DNA from: an uncultured Micromonospora sp.
GTDB lineage: Bacteria; Actinomycetota; Actinomycetes; Mycobacteriales; Micromonosporaceae
NCBI GenBank assembly: GCA_937951935.1
Contig: CALGAM010000005.1
Location: forward strand, 1-38,643
Reading direction: 5' to 3'
Length of the DNA stretch: 38,643 bases
Below the pieces are notes generated by a model, which saw only the letters and a list, made by a program, of their open reading frames with translations, did no database searches and was not told the origin of the DNA. This document shows, one piece after another, positions 9,378 to 17,471 of the stretch; within the stretch, counting starts at the first letter, position 1; the number at the start of each line of letters is the position of its first letter. A program made the position numbers and the translations under genes.

Positions 9378-10514
9378 TCAGGTCGTCTCGGGGGCCTGAC
9401 CGATCGCCGCACGAAGCTGGGCGCACGCCTGGTCGGCGACGCCCACGAGGCGCGCGGTGGCGTCGGGCGTGAGGCCGCGCTCGGTCGCCGTCCAGCAGAC
9501 CCAGGCCCGGGCGACGTCCGGTAGGACCCGTCCGACCGCCGGGTCGTCCTCGCCGGCGGATGCCAGGGCGGGCAGGCCGAGGACGACCAGGACCCGACGC
9601 GGGCCGAGCCGGAGGGGATGACAGGCGGCCTGCTCGACGAACTGCGTCACCAGCAGGTCGAGAGCCCGGCGCGTCGCAGCGTCCGCGGGCAGCGACGCCG
9701 CGGCCTCGGAGGCGAGAAAGTTCCGCTTGAGAAGTTCGATCTCCACGCTGGAGGGAAACGGCTCCGGTGGCGCGGCGGTGTCGCTGAGGGCGCGGGCGCG
9801 GGCCAGGGTCAGCGCACGCATCTTCCAGTACGCCTCCGGCAGGGGCCGCAGCCGGTACTCGGGATTGGCACTGAGCTCGTCGGAGGTGGCGACCGCGTCC
9901 TCGATCAGCCGCCGGGCGAGCGCGGGGTCGAGCGGCCCGCCCACCAGGCCGTCGCCGTCGTCCTCCGCACGGCGGATCAGGTCCAGCCACGGTTCGACCC
10001 GGGTGCCGAGGGTGAGTTCCCGGACCAGTCCGCCGCCGATCGTGCGATCGATCAACGTCAGGATGGCGTGTTCGTCGGCGCCGTCGTAGGAGAAGGCACA
10101 GAGCACGAAGGCGATCTCGTCGAACGGGTCGCGCGCCCACCAGCAGCCGTCCACCCGGACCCGGCCGATCGCGGGCGCCCAGGACGGCTCCGGCACTCCC
10201 TGCCCGACGAGCCGGTCGGCGTTCATCCGGGCGAGCTCGCGTTGGGTGTCGACGGTGCTCATCGCCGCGAAGGCACGCAACGCGGCCAACGCGGTCGGTG
10301 TCCGACGTCGGCCCAGCTCGTGGATGACCATGGCGTCGGCCTGCACCGCGTCGGTCAGGGACAGTGCCAGGCCATCCGCGGTCTGGTGGGCGAGCAGCTG
10401 TGTCATCCCCTGCTCGACCGACCACGGTGAACTCCCTGCCATGATCGAGAAGTTCCACTCCAGGAAGTCCGCACTCCTGGCGGTACGACCGGCACGGGGA
10501 TCGCTGCCATCCAT
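9378..10514 (-). CDS. Conserved-looking hypothetical protein, 378 aa
   Basis: The frame is open back to 10619 (GTG), but the upstream part is low-complexity Arg/Pro/Gly. I chose the ATG at 10514 (MDGSDPRAG), although no clear ribosome binding site is visible for either start. The protein is acidic to neutral and largely helical in appearance. A central segment near residues 110-150 (VDGCWWARDPFDE / VLCAFSYDGADEHAIL / LIDRTIGGG) looks like a folded core. No catalytic motif, signal peptide or transmembrane helix is evident. It lies downstream of the AfsR gene on the same strand and upstream of another unknown, and could be part of an AfsR-adjacent unit. Family and function are not recognised. 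Confidence 0.68.
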   Translation of the reverse strand: MDGSDPRAGRTARSADFLEWNFSIMAGSSPWSVEQGMTQLLAHQTADGLALSLTDAVQADAMVIHELGRRRTPTALAALRAFAAMSTVDTQRELARMNADRLVGQGVPEPSWAPAIGRVRVDGCWWARDPFDEIAFVLCAFSYDGADEHAILTLIDRTIGGGLVRELTLGTRVEPWLDLIRRAEDDGDGLVGGPLDPALARRLIEDAVATSDELSANPEYRLRPLPEAYWKMRALTLARARALSDTAAPPEPFPSSVEIELLKRNFLASEAAASLPADAATRRALDLLVTQFVEQAACHPLRLGPRRVLVVLGLPALASAGEDDPAVGRVLPDVARAWVCWTATERGLTPDATARLVGVADQACAQLRAAIGQAPETT

Positions 10515-10672
10515 GGGGCAATTGTCGCAGCCGAGGGTGAGCAGGCGACCGCGCTCGCGTGACCGGCGCGTCGGACCGACGGGCCGGCCCGCGCCGGGGT
10601 CGGCACGGCGGGCGGTCACCCGGGCCCGGTCGGGCCCGGAGGCGACCGGTGCGGCGGTGTCCTGGCAGGCAC

Positions 10673-10693
10673 GGCCGGCTCCGGCGGCCGGCC
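10673..10693 (-). terminator. Possible hairpin terminator after the AfsR-type gene
   Basis: GGCCGGC (10673-10679) and GCCGGCC (10687-10693) form a 7-bp stem with a 7-nt loop, 37 nt past the regulator's stop codon. Short GC stems are common here, so confidence is modest. Confidence 0.35.
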
Positions 10694-10730
10694 ACGGTGA
10701 ACACGGTGGACCGGCGTCCGGGCGCGCCGG

Positions 10731-13700
10731 TCAGCCGGGGCGGCCGCCGAGCCGGTGCCGCAGGTCCTCCGCCTCACGGCGGGCGCGGTCCGCCGAGGCC
10801 CCGTCGCCGAGGGCCTCGTACGCCTCGGCGAGCGTCTCCAACCCGGTGGCGAGCCAGTACGGCGAGCCGATACGCCGCCACACCGCGACCGCCTGCTCCG
10901 CCCGGCGGTACGCGGGCCGGGGCCGGCCGACGGCGAGCTGCGCGACCGCCAGCACCCACAGCGTCCCCGCCTCACCCCAGGCGTTGGCGAAGTCGCGGTA
11001 GGTCCACAGACAGCGGGCCAGCAGCCGCCGCGCCTCGGCGTGCCGGCCCTGGCGCACCCACATCTCACCGAGCCAGCAGCCGGCGTGGGCCGCGCCGAGC
11101 CGGTCGCCGAGCCGCTCGCTGATCTCCTTCGCCGCCTGCAGGCGTGCCGCGGCCACCTCGTACTCCCGACCGGCGCGTGCGACGTGCCCCAGGCAGCGCA
11201 GGGCCTGCGCCTCACCCGGCAGGTAGCCGGCCTGGCGGCTGAGCCGCAGGCACTCGGCGAAGTGTTCGGCCGCCTCGGTGAGCCGCCCGCGTTCCAGATG
11301 GACCACGCCGATCCCGCTCGTGGCGTACACCAGGCCGTTGATGTTGTCGATCCGTGCGGCGAGCTGGCGGGCCCGCCCGAAGTCGCGCAGCGCCGCCTCG
11401 TACTCGCCCCGCAGCCGGTGCAGGTACCCGAGGCCGGCGGCGACCGCCGCCTCGTACTCGGGGTCGCGTGCCGTGCTGGTCGCCCGCGCCGCCTCGAAGT
11501 GGGCGATGGCGTCGGCGTACCGGTCCTGGATGGTGTCCAGCTCGCCGAGGCCGCGGTGCAGCTTCAGCGCGGTGCGCCGGTCGCCGGCGCGTTCGGCGGC
11601 GGCCAGGGCCCGGCTCTGCACCCGGCGCCAGTCCTCGAACCGGTTGCTGATCTGGAAGAACGTCGTCAGTGAGGCGGCGAGGCAGCCCGCCAGGTCGGTG
11701 ACGCCGAGATCGAGCCCGTCGTCCACGACGGCGACCAGGAACGCGTGCTCGCGTTCGAACCAGGCCATCGGCTCGGCGGTGAGCCGGTCCAGCTCCGCCT
11801 GCGGCAGGCTCCACCGGGCCAGCCGGTGCCGCGAGACGCCCAGGAAGTCCGCGGACAGCCGGGCGTCGGCCCGCTCCGCCAGGGCCAGGGCGGCACCCAC
11901 CAGGCGGCGCAGGGCGGCGGTACGGGCGTGCCCCGGCTCCTCGGCGGCCTGCTCCTGGGCGTACAGCCGGACCAGGTCGTGGAGTCGGTAGCGGGACCCG
12001 CCCGCCGGCTCGACCAGGCTCGCCGCCACCAGGTCGTCCAGCAGCCGCTCCGCCTGGGTGAGCGGGACGTCCAGCAGCGCGGCCAGCGCCCAGGACGGGA
12101 AGTCCCGCAGCCGCAGCAGACCGAGCCGGGAGAACGCGCTCCGCGTCGCGGCGCCCAGGCCGCGGTAGGTCAGGTCGAGGCTGGAGCGTACCGCCAGGTC
12201 GGCGACGGCCAGCTCGTCGAGCCGGTGCTGGGCGACCTCCAGCCGGTCCGCCAGCGCGGCCAGCGGCAGGCCGGGCCGGGCCACCAGCCGGGCGGCGGCG
12301 ACGCGCAGGGCGAGGGGAAGATGCCCGCACAACGTGGCGATCCGCAGGGCCGCACCCGGGTCCTCCGCCACCCGCTCCGGTCCGACCAGGCGCCCGAGCA
12401 GGGCGATGGCGTCGGAGCCGGTGAGCACACCGAGCGGTACCCGGACCGCCTCGGAGAGGCCGAGGAGCACGTCCCGGCTGGTCACCACGGCGGCGCAGCC
12501 GGGGCCGGCGGGCAGCAGCGGGCGGACCTGCGCCACCGACGCGGCGTCGTCCAGCACCACCAGGATCCGGCGCTGGGCGACCATGGAGCGGAACATCGCG
12601 GCGGCCTCCGCCTCCTCGTCCGGCACGGCGGACGGGCGAACCCCGAGGGTCCGCAGGAAGCGGCCGAGCACCTCGACCGGGGGCAGGGGTCGCAGGCCCG
12701 GACTGGCGCCCTGGAGATCGACGTAGAGCTGTCCGTCCGGGAAGCCGTCCATGCTCGCCCGCGCCGCCGCCACCGCCAGCGCCGACTTGCCGACGCCGGC
12801 CAGGCCGTCGATGGCCACCACGACCGGGCCGCGCCGGCTGGCGGCGCCGGAGAGGAGCTGGTGCAGCAGGTTCAGCTCCCCGGTACGGCCGCAGAAGGCG
12901 TTCGTGCCGGCCGGCAGCTGCCGGGGCGACCCGGCGGCCGGTTCGTGCCGCCCGGACGTGCGGGCCGCGCCGGCCTCCACACGATCGGCACCGGTCCGGC
13001 TGCCGTCGTGCTCGGCAACCCGGTCAGGTCCGTGCAGAATCCGCTGGTAGAGCTGCCGCAGCTCCGGGCCGGGATCGGTGCCCAGCTCCCTGGCCAGCAC
13101 GGCGCGCAGGTCGGCGTACGCGGCCAGCGCCTCGCCCGGCCTCCCGGCGCGCGTCAACGCCAGCATGAGGTACGCCCACAGCCGCTCCCGCAGCGGGTGT
13201 TCCGTGACCAGCCCACGCAGCTCGGTGACGACGTTCTCCGGACGGCCCAGGCCGAGCTGCACCTGCGCCCACTGCTCGGCCACCGTCAGGCGCCGCTCGT
13301 CCAGCCACGCCGCCTTCGCCTGCAGGGCCGGCCCGCACACCACGCCGTCGAGGGCCCGTCCGCGCCACAGCCGCAGCGCCTGCTCCAGGCGCTCGGCCGC
13401 CTCCGGCATACGCCCGGCCCGCAGCGCCTGGCCGCCCTGGTCGGCCAGTTCCTGGAAGCGGTCCAGGTCGAGCTCGCCGGGAAGCACGGTCAGCTGGTAG
13501 CCGCCACCCCGGACCGTCCGCAGACGCGACTCGCGTTCGCCCGGCACCCGCAGCGCCCGGCGCAGCCCGGCCAGGTAACCGCGCAGGTTGGCACCGGCGG
13601 CCGCCGGCGGATGCCACCACACCGACTCCACCAGCCGGTCGGTGGACAGTGTCTGGTCGGTGCCGAGCAACAGCGCGGCCAGCACGACCCGCTGCTTCGG

Positions 13701-13766
13701 CGCCCCGATGTCGAGGCGCTGGCCGTTGTGGTAGACGTCCGGTCGCCCAAGGATACGGAACTCCAC
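10731..13766 (-). CDS. AfsR/SARP-family transcriptional regulator with NB-ARC and TPR domains
   Basis: About 1,011 aa from the GTG at 13766, which gives the usual opening VEFRILGRPDVY and follows a purine-rich GGGGGTGG; the frame extends to 13811. An OmpR-like winged helix covers about 1-95 (VVLAALLL, RGYLAGLRRAL, GGYQL) and the BTAD domain about 97-245. An NB-ARC ATPase follows with Walker A GLAGVGKS and a Walker B-like ILVVLDDA (near 12540-12580). The C-terminal ~350 residues are TPR-like helices (repeated A-x2-LG-x-A patterns). Such proteins bind direct repeats near -35 and activate secondary-metabolite or sugar genes. It is divergent from the GH-A hydrolase gene and 18 kb from the RiPP operon promoter, so its target cannot be read from position alone. 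Confidence 0.9.
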   Translation of the reverse strand: MEFRILGRPDVYHNGQRLDIGAPKQRVVLAALLLGTDQTLSTDRLVESVWWHPPAAAGANLRGYLAGLRRALRVPGERESRLRTVRGGGYQLTVLPGELDLDRFQELADQGGQALRAGRMPEAAERLEQALRLWRGRALDGVVCGPALQAKAAWLDERRLTVAEQWAQVQLGLGRPENVVTELRGLVTEHPLRERLWAYLMLALTRAGRPGEALAAYADLRAVLARELGTDPGPELRQLYQRILHGPDRVAEHDGSRTGADRVEAGAARTSGRHEPAAGSPRQLPAGTNAFCGRTGELNLLHQLLSGAASRRGPVVVAIDGLAGVGKSALAVAAARASMDGFPDGQLYVDLQGASPGLRPLPPVEVLGRFLRTLGVRPSAVPDEEAEAAAMFRSMVAQRRILVVLDDAASVAQVRPLLPAGPGCAAVVTSRDVLLGLSEAVRVPLGVLTGSDAIALLGRLVGPERVAEDPGAALRIATLCGHLPLALRVAAARLVARPGLPLAALADRLEVAQHRLDELAVADLAVRSSLDLTYRGLGAATRSAFSRLGLLRLRDFPSWALAALLDVPLTQAERLLDDLVAASLVEPAGGSRYRLHDLVRLYAQEQAAEEPGHARTAALRRLVGAALALAERADARLSADFLGVSRHRLARWSLPQAELDRLTAEPMAWFEREHAFLVAVVDDGLDLGVTDLAGCLAASLTTFFQISNRFEDWRRVQSRALAAAERAGDRRTALKLHRGLGELDTIQDRYADAIAHFEAARATSTARDPEYEAAVAAGLGYLHRLRGEYEAALRDFGRARQLAARIDNINGLVYATSGIGVVHLERGRLTEAAEHFAECLRLSRQAGYLPGEAQALRCLGHVARAGREYEVAAARLQAAKEISERLGDRLGAAHAGCWLGEMWVRQGRHAEARRLLARCLWTYRDFANAWGEAGTLWVLAVAQLAVGRPRPAYRRAEQAVAVWRRIGSPYWLATGLETLAEAYEALGDGASADRARREAEDLRHRLGGRPG

Positions 13767-13940
13767 GCCAAACCACCCCCCGGTCGACCATCCCGGTGTC
13801 GTACCGCCCACCTGCGGCTCGTGCCGGCCGAGCCGTGGGGCCGTCCACGATCACCATGCCCGGTCGCCGGGCGTGCGGTCGAGTGAGGCCGTCCGTCGGG
13901 ACCGGTGTCCTGGCACGGCGCCGCCCGCGTCGGCGTCCGG

Positions 13941-13982
13941 GGCGGTACGGCCCCCTCCCACGCCGTACGTGTCCGTACCGCC
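13941..13982. promoter_or_regulatory. Inverted repeat in the AfsR/GH divergent intergenic region
   Basis: GGCGGTACGG (13941-13950) and CCGTACCGCC (13973-13982) are perfect 10-bp inverted arms 22 bp apart; a further GTACCGCC occurs at 13801-13808. They lie in the 351-bp gap between divergent genes and may be binding sites for the adjacent regulator. The rest of the gap shows no gene. Confidence 0.35.
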
Positions 13983-14117
13983 GCCGGTCCTCGTCGCGGG
14001 CGCGGCCTGACAGAAGCCAGCCACACCACGCGCGCGCATCCGGCCCAGCGGGTCGCGCGGCGTGTGCGCAATCTGTGCACGCCGTCGCGACAATCCCCGA
14101 CGGGACGGAGGTGTGAG

Positions 14118-16193
14118 GTGTCTGGCGTGCGGATTCCTGGGCCTCGGTCGGCAGGCGCCGGTCGGCACGTGCTGGCCGTGCTCGGTGTCCTGGCCGTCGT
14201 CGCGGCGACGTCACTGGCAACGGGGGCGCCGGCGACGGCGGCCACCACCACCATCACCCTGTACGCCGGCGGTGGCGGCGACGACCTCGGCAACGTCTTC
14301 GCCAACATCCTCGGTGCCAACCACCGATACACCTTCAACGGGTACGACACGTGGAATCCCGCCACCGGCCAGGTCCGTCCCGACGTGGTGGACAAGGCCC
14401 GGCAGATGGGGATGCGGGTGCTTCGCTGGCCGGGCGGAACGGTCGGCAACACCGTCTGGTGGAAGGGCACGATCGGCGCCAACCGGATGTGCCAGCGCGA
14501 CGGCCGGATCGCCGACCTGGGTGACGCGGCCGACCCGGCCGACGACGTGCTGATGGCCCGCGACCCGGCCTACGGGCTCGACGAGCACATGGCGTTCGTG
14601 GCCAGCATCGGTGCCGAGGCGCAGATCATGGTGCCGATGGCGATCGGCAACCCGATCGACGCCGCGGACCTGGTGGAGTACCTGAACACGCCGGCCGGGG
14701 ACGGGATCAACCCGAACGGTGGCACGGACTGGGCCGAGGTGCGTGCGGCGAACGGGCATCCGGCCCCGTACGGGGTGCGCTTCTTCGAGCTCGGCAACGA
14801 GCACTACCACGCCAACCAGCGCTACTGGATGGCGCAGAACCAGCCCTCCGCCAAGCCCCCTGCCCGGGCCGCCATCGCCCAGTACATCAACGGTGGCAGC
14901 CGGCGCATCACCGGCGAACGGCTGGGGAAGCTGACCCGGCGCGACGCGGCGGGCAACCGGAGCTGCACCGGTTCCACGGCGGGCGTGCCCAGCGACGGCA
15001 CCCCGGGACAGGTGTTCACCATCCGCTACCCGTCGGTGGCGGTCGACACCTTCGTCCTGCGCGTCGGCGGTGTGACCTGGCGGCGGGTGGACAGTCTCGC
15101 CTCCGCCGGTCCCGCCGATCGGGTGTTCGTGCTGCGCCCGCACATCGGCGAGGTGCAGTTCGGCGACGGGGTGCACGGCGCGATCCCGCCGGCCGGTGCC
15201 CACGTCGAGGCGGACTACACCTCCGAGCACCGGGGATTCGTCCACTTCTACGAGCGGATGAAGGCGGTCGACCCGTCGATCAGCGTGTGCGCCAGCTGGG
15301 GTCGGGCCAACTTCCCGGCACTGTTCGCGGAGCTGGCCCCGGCCGGGAGCCGGTACGACTGCCTCACCGCGCATCCGTACACCCACTTCACGGGCCAGGG
15401 CAAGGCCGACTGGGACAGTGCCGTGGAGGCGCACGACTGGCACATGCTCAGCGCCTGGGGTGAGCGGGAGGCGGTGGCGGAGCTGCGCGCGGCGGTGAAC
15501 GCCCACACCTCGGCGCCGCGCCCGTACGTCGCGATCTCCGAGTACGGGGCGCTGTGGGGTCCCGAGACCGGCAACCCGTTCCCCGAGTACGCCCACGCGA
15601 TGACCCACGCGCTCTACATGGCGAGCCAGTGGATCCACTGGCTGGAGCTCGGTATTCCCTGGGCGGAGGGGAACGACTTCGTGTCGCACGGCTGGTACAC
15701 CCTGCTCGGGCCGGCCGGCAGCGGGTTCGTCCGCTCCGCCGAGGCGGTCACCCGGGAGGCGGTCGCGCCGATGTTCCTGGCCCGGGGCAAGCGGATCCGG
15801 CACACGGTGGCCGGTGACCCGCTGCGGGACCCGCCCGACGCCGTGATGTGCGACGGGGGCGCCCCGAGCTCCTGCACGGGGACGTACCAGAAGCTCAACG
15901 TCACCGCCACCCGGGCGCCGGACGGCACGGTCTACCTCATGGTGGTCAACCGGTCGCCGGTGGCCGGTGACGCGGTCACCGCGGACGTGGTCCTCCGCGG
16001 CTTCGCCACCCGCGGTGAGGCCACCGTCCGGCGTGTCGCGCCGAGCCACTTCACCAGCCACAACGACGTCGAGACCCCGAACGCGGTGACCCTGTCGGAG
16101 TGGCGGCGCCCGGTGGGGGCGGACCGGTTCTCCGAGACGTTCCCGCCCTACTCGGTCACCCTCGTCCGGCTTCCGCCGGCCACGTCGTCCTGA
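14118..16193 (+). CDS. Secreted GH-A-clan glycoside hydrolase, arabinofuranosidase-like, with an inserted beta domain
   Basis: 691 aa from the GTG at 14118, which has GGAGG six bases upstream; the frame extends further upstream without support. A signal peptide covers about residues 1-42 (VLGVLAVVAATSLATGAPATAA). RWPGGTVGN near 103-111, the putative acid/base Glu228 in FFELGNEHY and the putative nucleophile Glu475 in VAISEYGALWG match the GH-A (beta/alpha)8 layout seen in GH51-like alpha-L-arabinofuranosidases. Between them, residues ~290-372 look like an extra beta domain (FVLRVGGVTWRRVDSL, VQFGDGVHGAIPPAG, VEADYTSEHRG). The last ~170 residues resemble the usual C-terminal beta domain. Debranching of arabinoxylan or a related polymer is likely, but GH51, GH39 and GH79 cannot be separated by eye. 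Confidence 0.8.
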   Translation: MSGVRIPGPRSAGAGRHVLAVLGVLAVVAATSLATGAPATAATTTITLYAGGGGDDLGNVFANILGANHRYTFNGYDTWNPATGQVRPDVVDKARQMGMRVLRWPGGTVGNTVWWKGTIGANRMCQRDGRIADLGDAADPADDVLMARDPAYGLDEHMAFVASIGAEAQIMVPMAIGNPIDAADLVEYLNTPAGDGINPNGGTDWAEVRAANGHPAPYGVRFFELGNEHYHANQRYWMAQNQPSAKPPARAAIAQYINGGSRRITGERLGKLTRRDAAGNRSCTGSTAGVPSDGTPGQVFTIRYPSVAVDTFVLRVGGVTWRRVDSLASAGPADRVFVLRPHIGEVQFGDGVHGAIPPAGAHVEADYTSEHRGFVHFYERMKAVDPSISVCASWGRANFPALFAELAPAGSRYDCLTAHPYTHFTGQGKADWDSAVEAHDWHMLSAWGEREAVAELRAAVNAHTSAPRPYVAISEYGALWGPETGNPFPEYAHAMTHALYMASQWIHWLELGIPWAEGNDFVSHGWYTLLGPAGSGFVRSAEAVTREAVAPMFLARGKRIRHTVAGDPLRDPPDAVMCDGGAPSSCTGTYQKLNVTATRAPDGTVYLMVVNRSPVAGDAVTADVVLRGFATRGEATVRRVAPSHFTSHNDVETPNAVTLSEWRRPVGADRFSETFPPYSVTLVRLPPATSS

Positions 16194-16277
16194 TCCGCGG
16201 GGCCGTGATGACCGTCGACGCGGGTCGGTTGGCCGCCGGGTACGGGGGAGGGCCGCGCACGACGGACGGGGTGGGCG

Positions 16278-16307
16278 CCCGGACCGGCGCGCCACCGCCC
16301 GTCCGGG
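16278..16307 (+). terminator. Weak hairpin after the GH-A hydrolase gene
   Basis: CCCGGAC (16278-16284) and GTCCGGG (16301-16307) can pair around a 16-nt loop, 84 nt after the stop codon. The wider 16194-16625 interval has no gene I can support; an AT-richer patch at 16388-16408 (aattttggtgatcatc) may be promoter material for the next gene. Confidence 0.25.
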
Positions 16308-16625
16308 TCGCCCGGCGGCAGGTGACGCGACCGGCGCGTGCCCGGGCCGGCAGGATGGCCGTCCGGCCGACCAGTGATGGCCGATCACGCAATTTTGGTG
16401 ATCATCAGTGACCGCCAGACTCCAGCGGGTGGCCAGAAACCGTGACACCGCACTGCCGCACACTCCTCCGCGCCCGGTCGGGCCAGCCTGCGACGTCGCC
16501 CCGGACCACCGACCCGCGGCCGACCCGGGAGGTCGGCTGCCCCCGGACGACGCGTCCACCCGGATCCGCGGCATGCGGTGCGGGATGGGCGGGGATCCCG
16601 TCGACGGTCGGGCGGTGGTGTGCCG

Positions 16626-16889
16626 GTGAGGCACATGCTGCCCGACCCCGACCTCACCGAGCGTTTCCACCGGCGGCTCACCGGCCGGCCGGGTGGCATG
16701 GCGTACGCACTCGGCTGGATGTACTCGTGGACCGTGGCGATGGCGCACGACCACGCCGCGGGGTGCACCGCCGAGGAGTGCCGGACCTGCGGGGAGTTCG
16801 TCGCCGCGCTGTCGCTGTTCGCCGCGGTGTCCCGGGACATCCCGAAGACGCGGGGCGTGCTGGAGTGGCTGGCCCGCCCACCCCGGTAG
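16626..16889 (+). CDS. Small hypothetical protein with a Cys/His cluster
   Basis: About 87 aa from GTG 16626; GTG 16578, GTG 16620 and ATG 16635 are alternatives, and none has a strong ribosome binding site. Its middle carries HDHAAGCTAEECRTCGEF, with two histidines and three cysteines that could bind a metal. A hydrophobic or amphipathic helix (FVAALSLFAAV) follows, and the protein ends LEWLARPPR. I do not recognise the family. Codon use fits a real gene (strong third-position GC), but size and start uncertainty keep confidence moderate. Confidence 0.5.
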   Translation: MRHMLPDPDLTERFHRRLTGRPGGMAYALGWMYSWTVAMAHDHAAGCTAEECRTCGEFVAALSLFAAVSRDIPKTRGVLEWLARPPR

Positions 16890-16995
16890 TCGCCGGACGT
16901 CCTCCGACGCTTCCGCCGGGACGGCCGGGGTCCAGAGAGCGGGGGACGTGCCCTCGGGGCCGGCCACCGCGCACCGCCCCCCGTGGGCCGGGCGC

Positions 16996-17373
16996 CTACC
17001 CGCCCGTCGTGCCGTCGACGGCGAGCAGCCGGGCGAGTTGCCGCAGCATCGCCGGCCGGGGTCGGTAGTACACCCAGGTGCCGCGTCGCTCGGCGTCCAC
17101 CAGGCCGGCCTCCCGCAGCGTCCGCAGATGGTAGGAGATCGTCGGCCCGGACAGGTCGAACGCCGGGGTGAGATCACAGACGCAGATCTCCCCGCCGGGC
17201 GCCGAGGCGATCATCGACATCAACCGTAACCGGACGGGGTCGCCGAGCGCCCGGAACGCCGGAGCGAGCCGGTCGGCCGCCTCGTGCGAGATCCGTCGCG
17301 CGCTGAGCGGGGCACAGCACGGTTCGGCGGAGGTCGGGTCGACCGGGATCGTCCCCGTCCGTTGTTTCGTCAC
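16996..17373 (-). CDS. arsR: ArsR/SmtB-family metalloregulatory repressor
   Basis: 125 aa with a winged helix-turn-helix: ALGDPVRLRLMSMI, then EICVCDL, then LSGPTISYHLRTLREAGLV and a WVYYR wing. ArsR repressors release DNA on binding As(III)/Sb(III) through cysteines. Here Cys64 and Cys66 (CVC) lie at the classical alpha-3 site, and an N-terminal Cys19-Cys20 pair (EPCCAPL) resembles the Cys15/16/55 arrangement known from Corynebacterium ArsR. The start is GTG with only a weak AGAG upstream. It is divergently transcribed from the flavoprotein gene and very probably controls both through the palindrome at 17383-17396. Arsenite sensing is inferred from the cysteines. Confidence 0.88.
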   Translation of the reverse strand: MTKQRTGTIPVDPTSAEPCCAPLSARRISHEAADRLAPAFRALGDPVRLRLMSMIASAPGGEICVCDLTPAFDLSGPTISYHLRTLREAGLVDAERRGTWVYYRPRPAMLRQLARLLAVDGTTGG

Positions 17374-17382
17374 TGCTCTAAG

Positions 17383-17437
17383 TTGACAGATCTCAAGACA
17401 GCGTGCAAGCCTCTGATTCGAGAAACGTCAAGACAGC
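17383..17437. promoter_or_regulatory. ArsR operator: TTGA-N6-TCAA palindrome plus a direct repeat
   Basis: TTGA (17383-17386) and TCAA (17393-17396) form a 6-bp-spaced palindrome of the ArsR operator type. TCAAGACAGC occurs at 17393-17402 and again at 17428-17437, the second copy following TTCGAGAAACG, which looks like a degenerate second operator. The sites overlap the expected promoters of both divergent genes. Confidence 0.65.
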
Positions 17438-17471
17438 CTCCGCGGTGGGGCGGGAGGGGAGGAGTCCTGCG

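Noticed and set aside
10731..13766. AfsR-type gene as the dedicated activator of the RiPP operon
   Set aside because: It is several genes and more than 5 kb away from the end of the operon, next to sugar genes, and no shared binding motif could be shown.
14211..17177. Long minus-strand open frame (988 codons) across the GH-A hydrolase
   Set aside because: It is antisense to a gene with signal peptide, catalytic motifs and a proper ribosome site; the translation is low-complexity Arg/Gly/Pro, typical of GC-skewed shadow frames.
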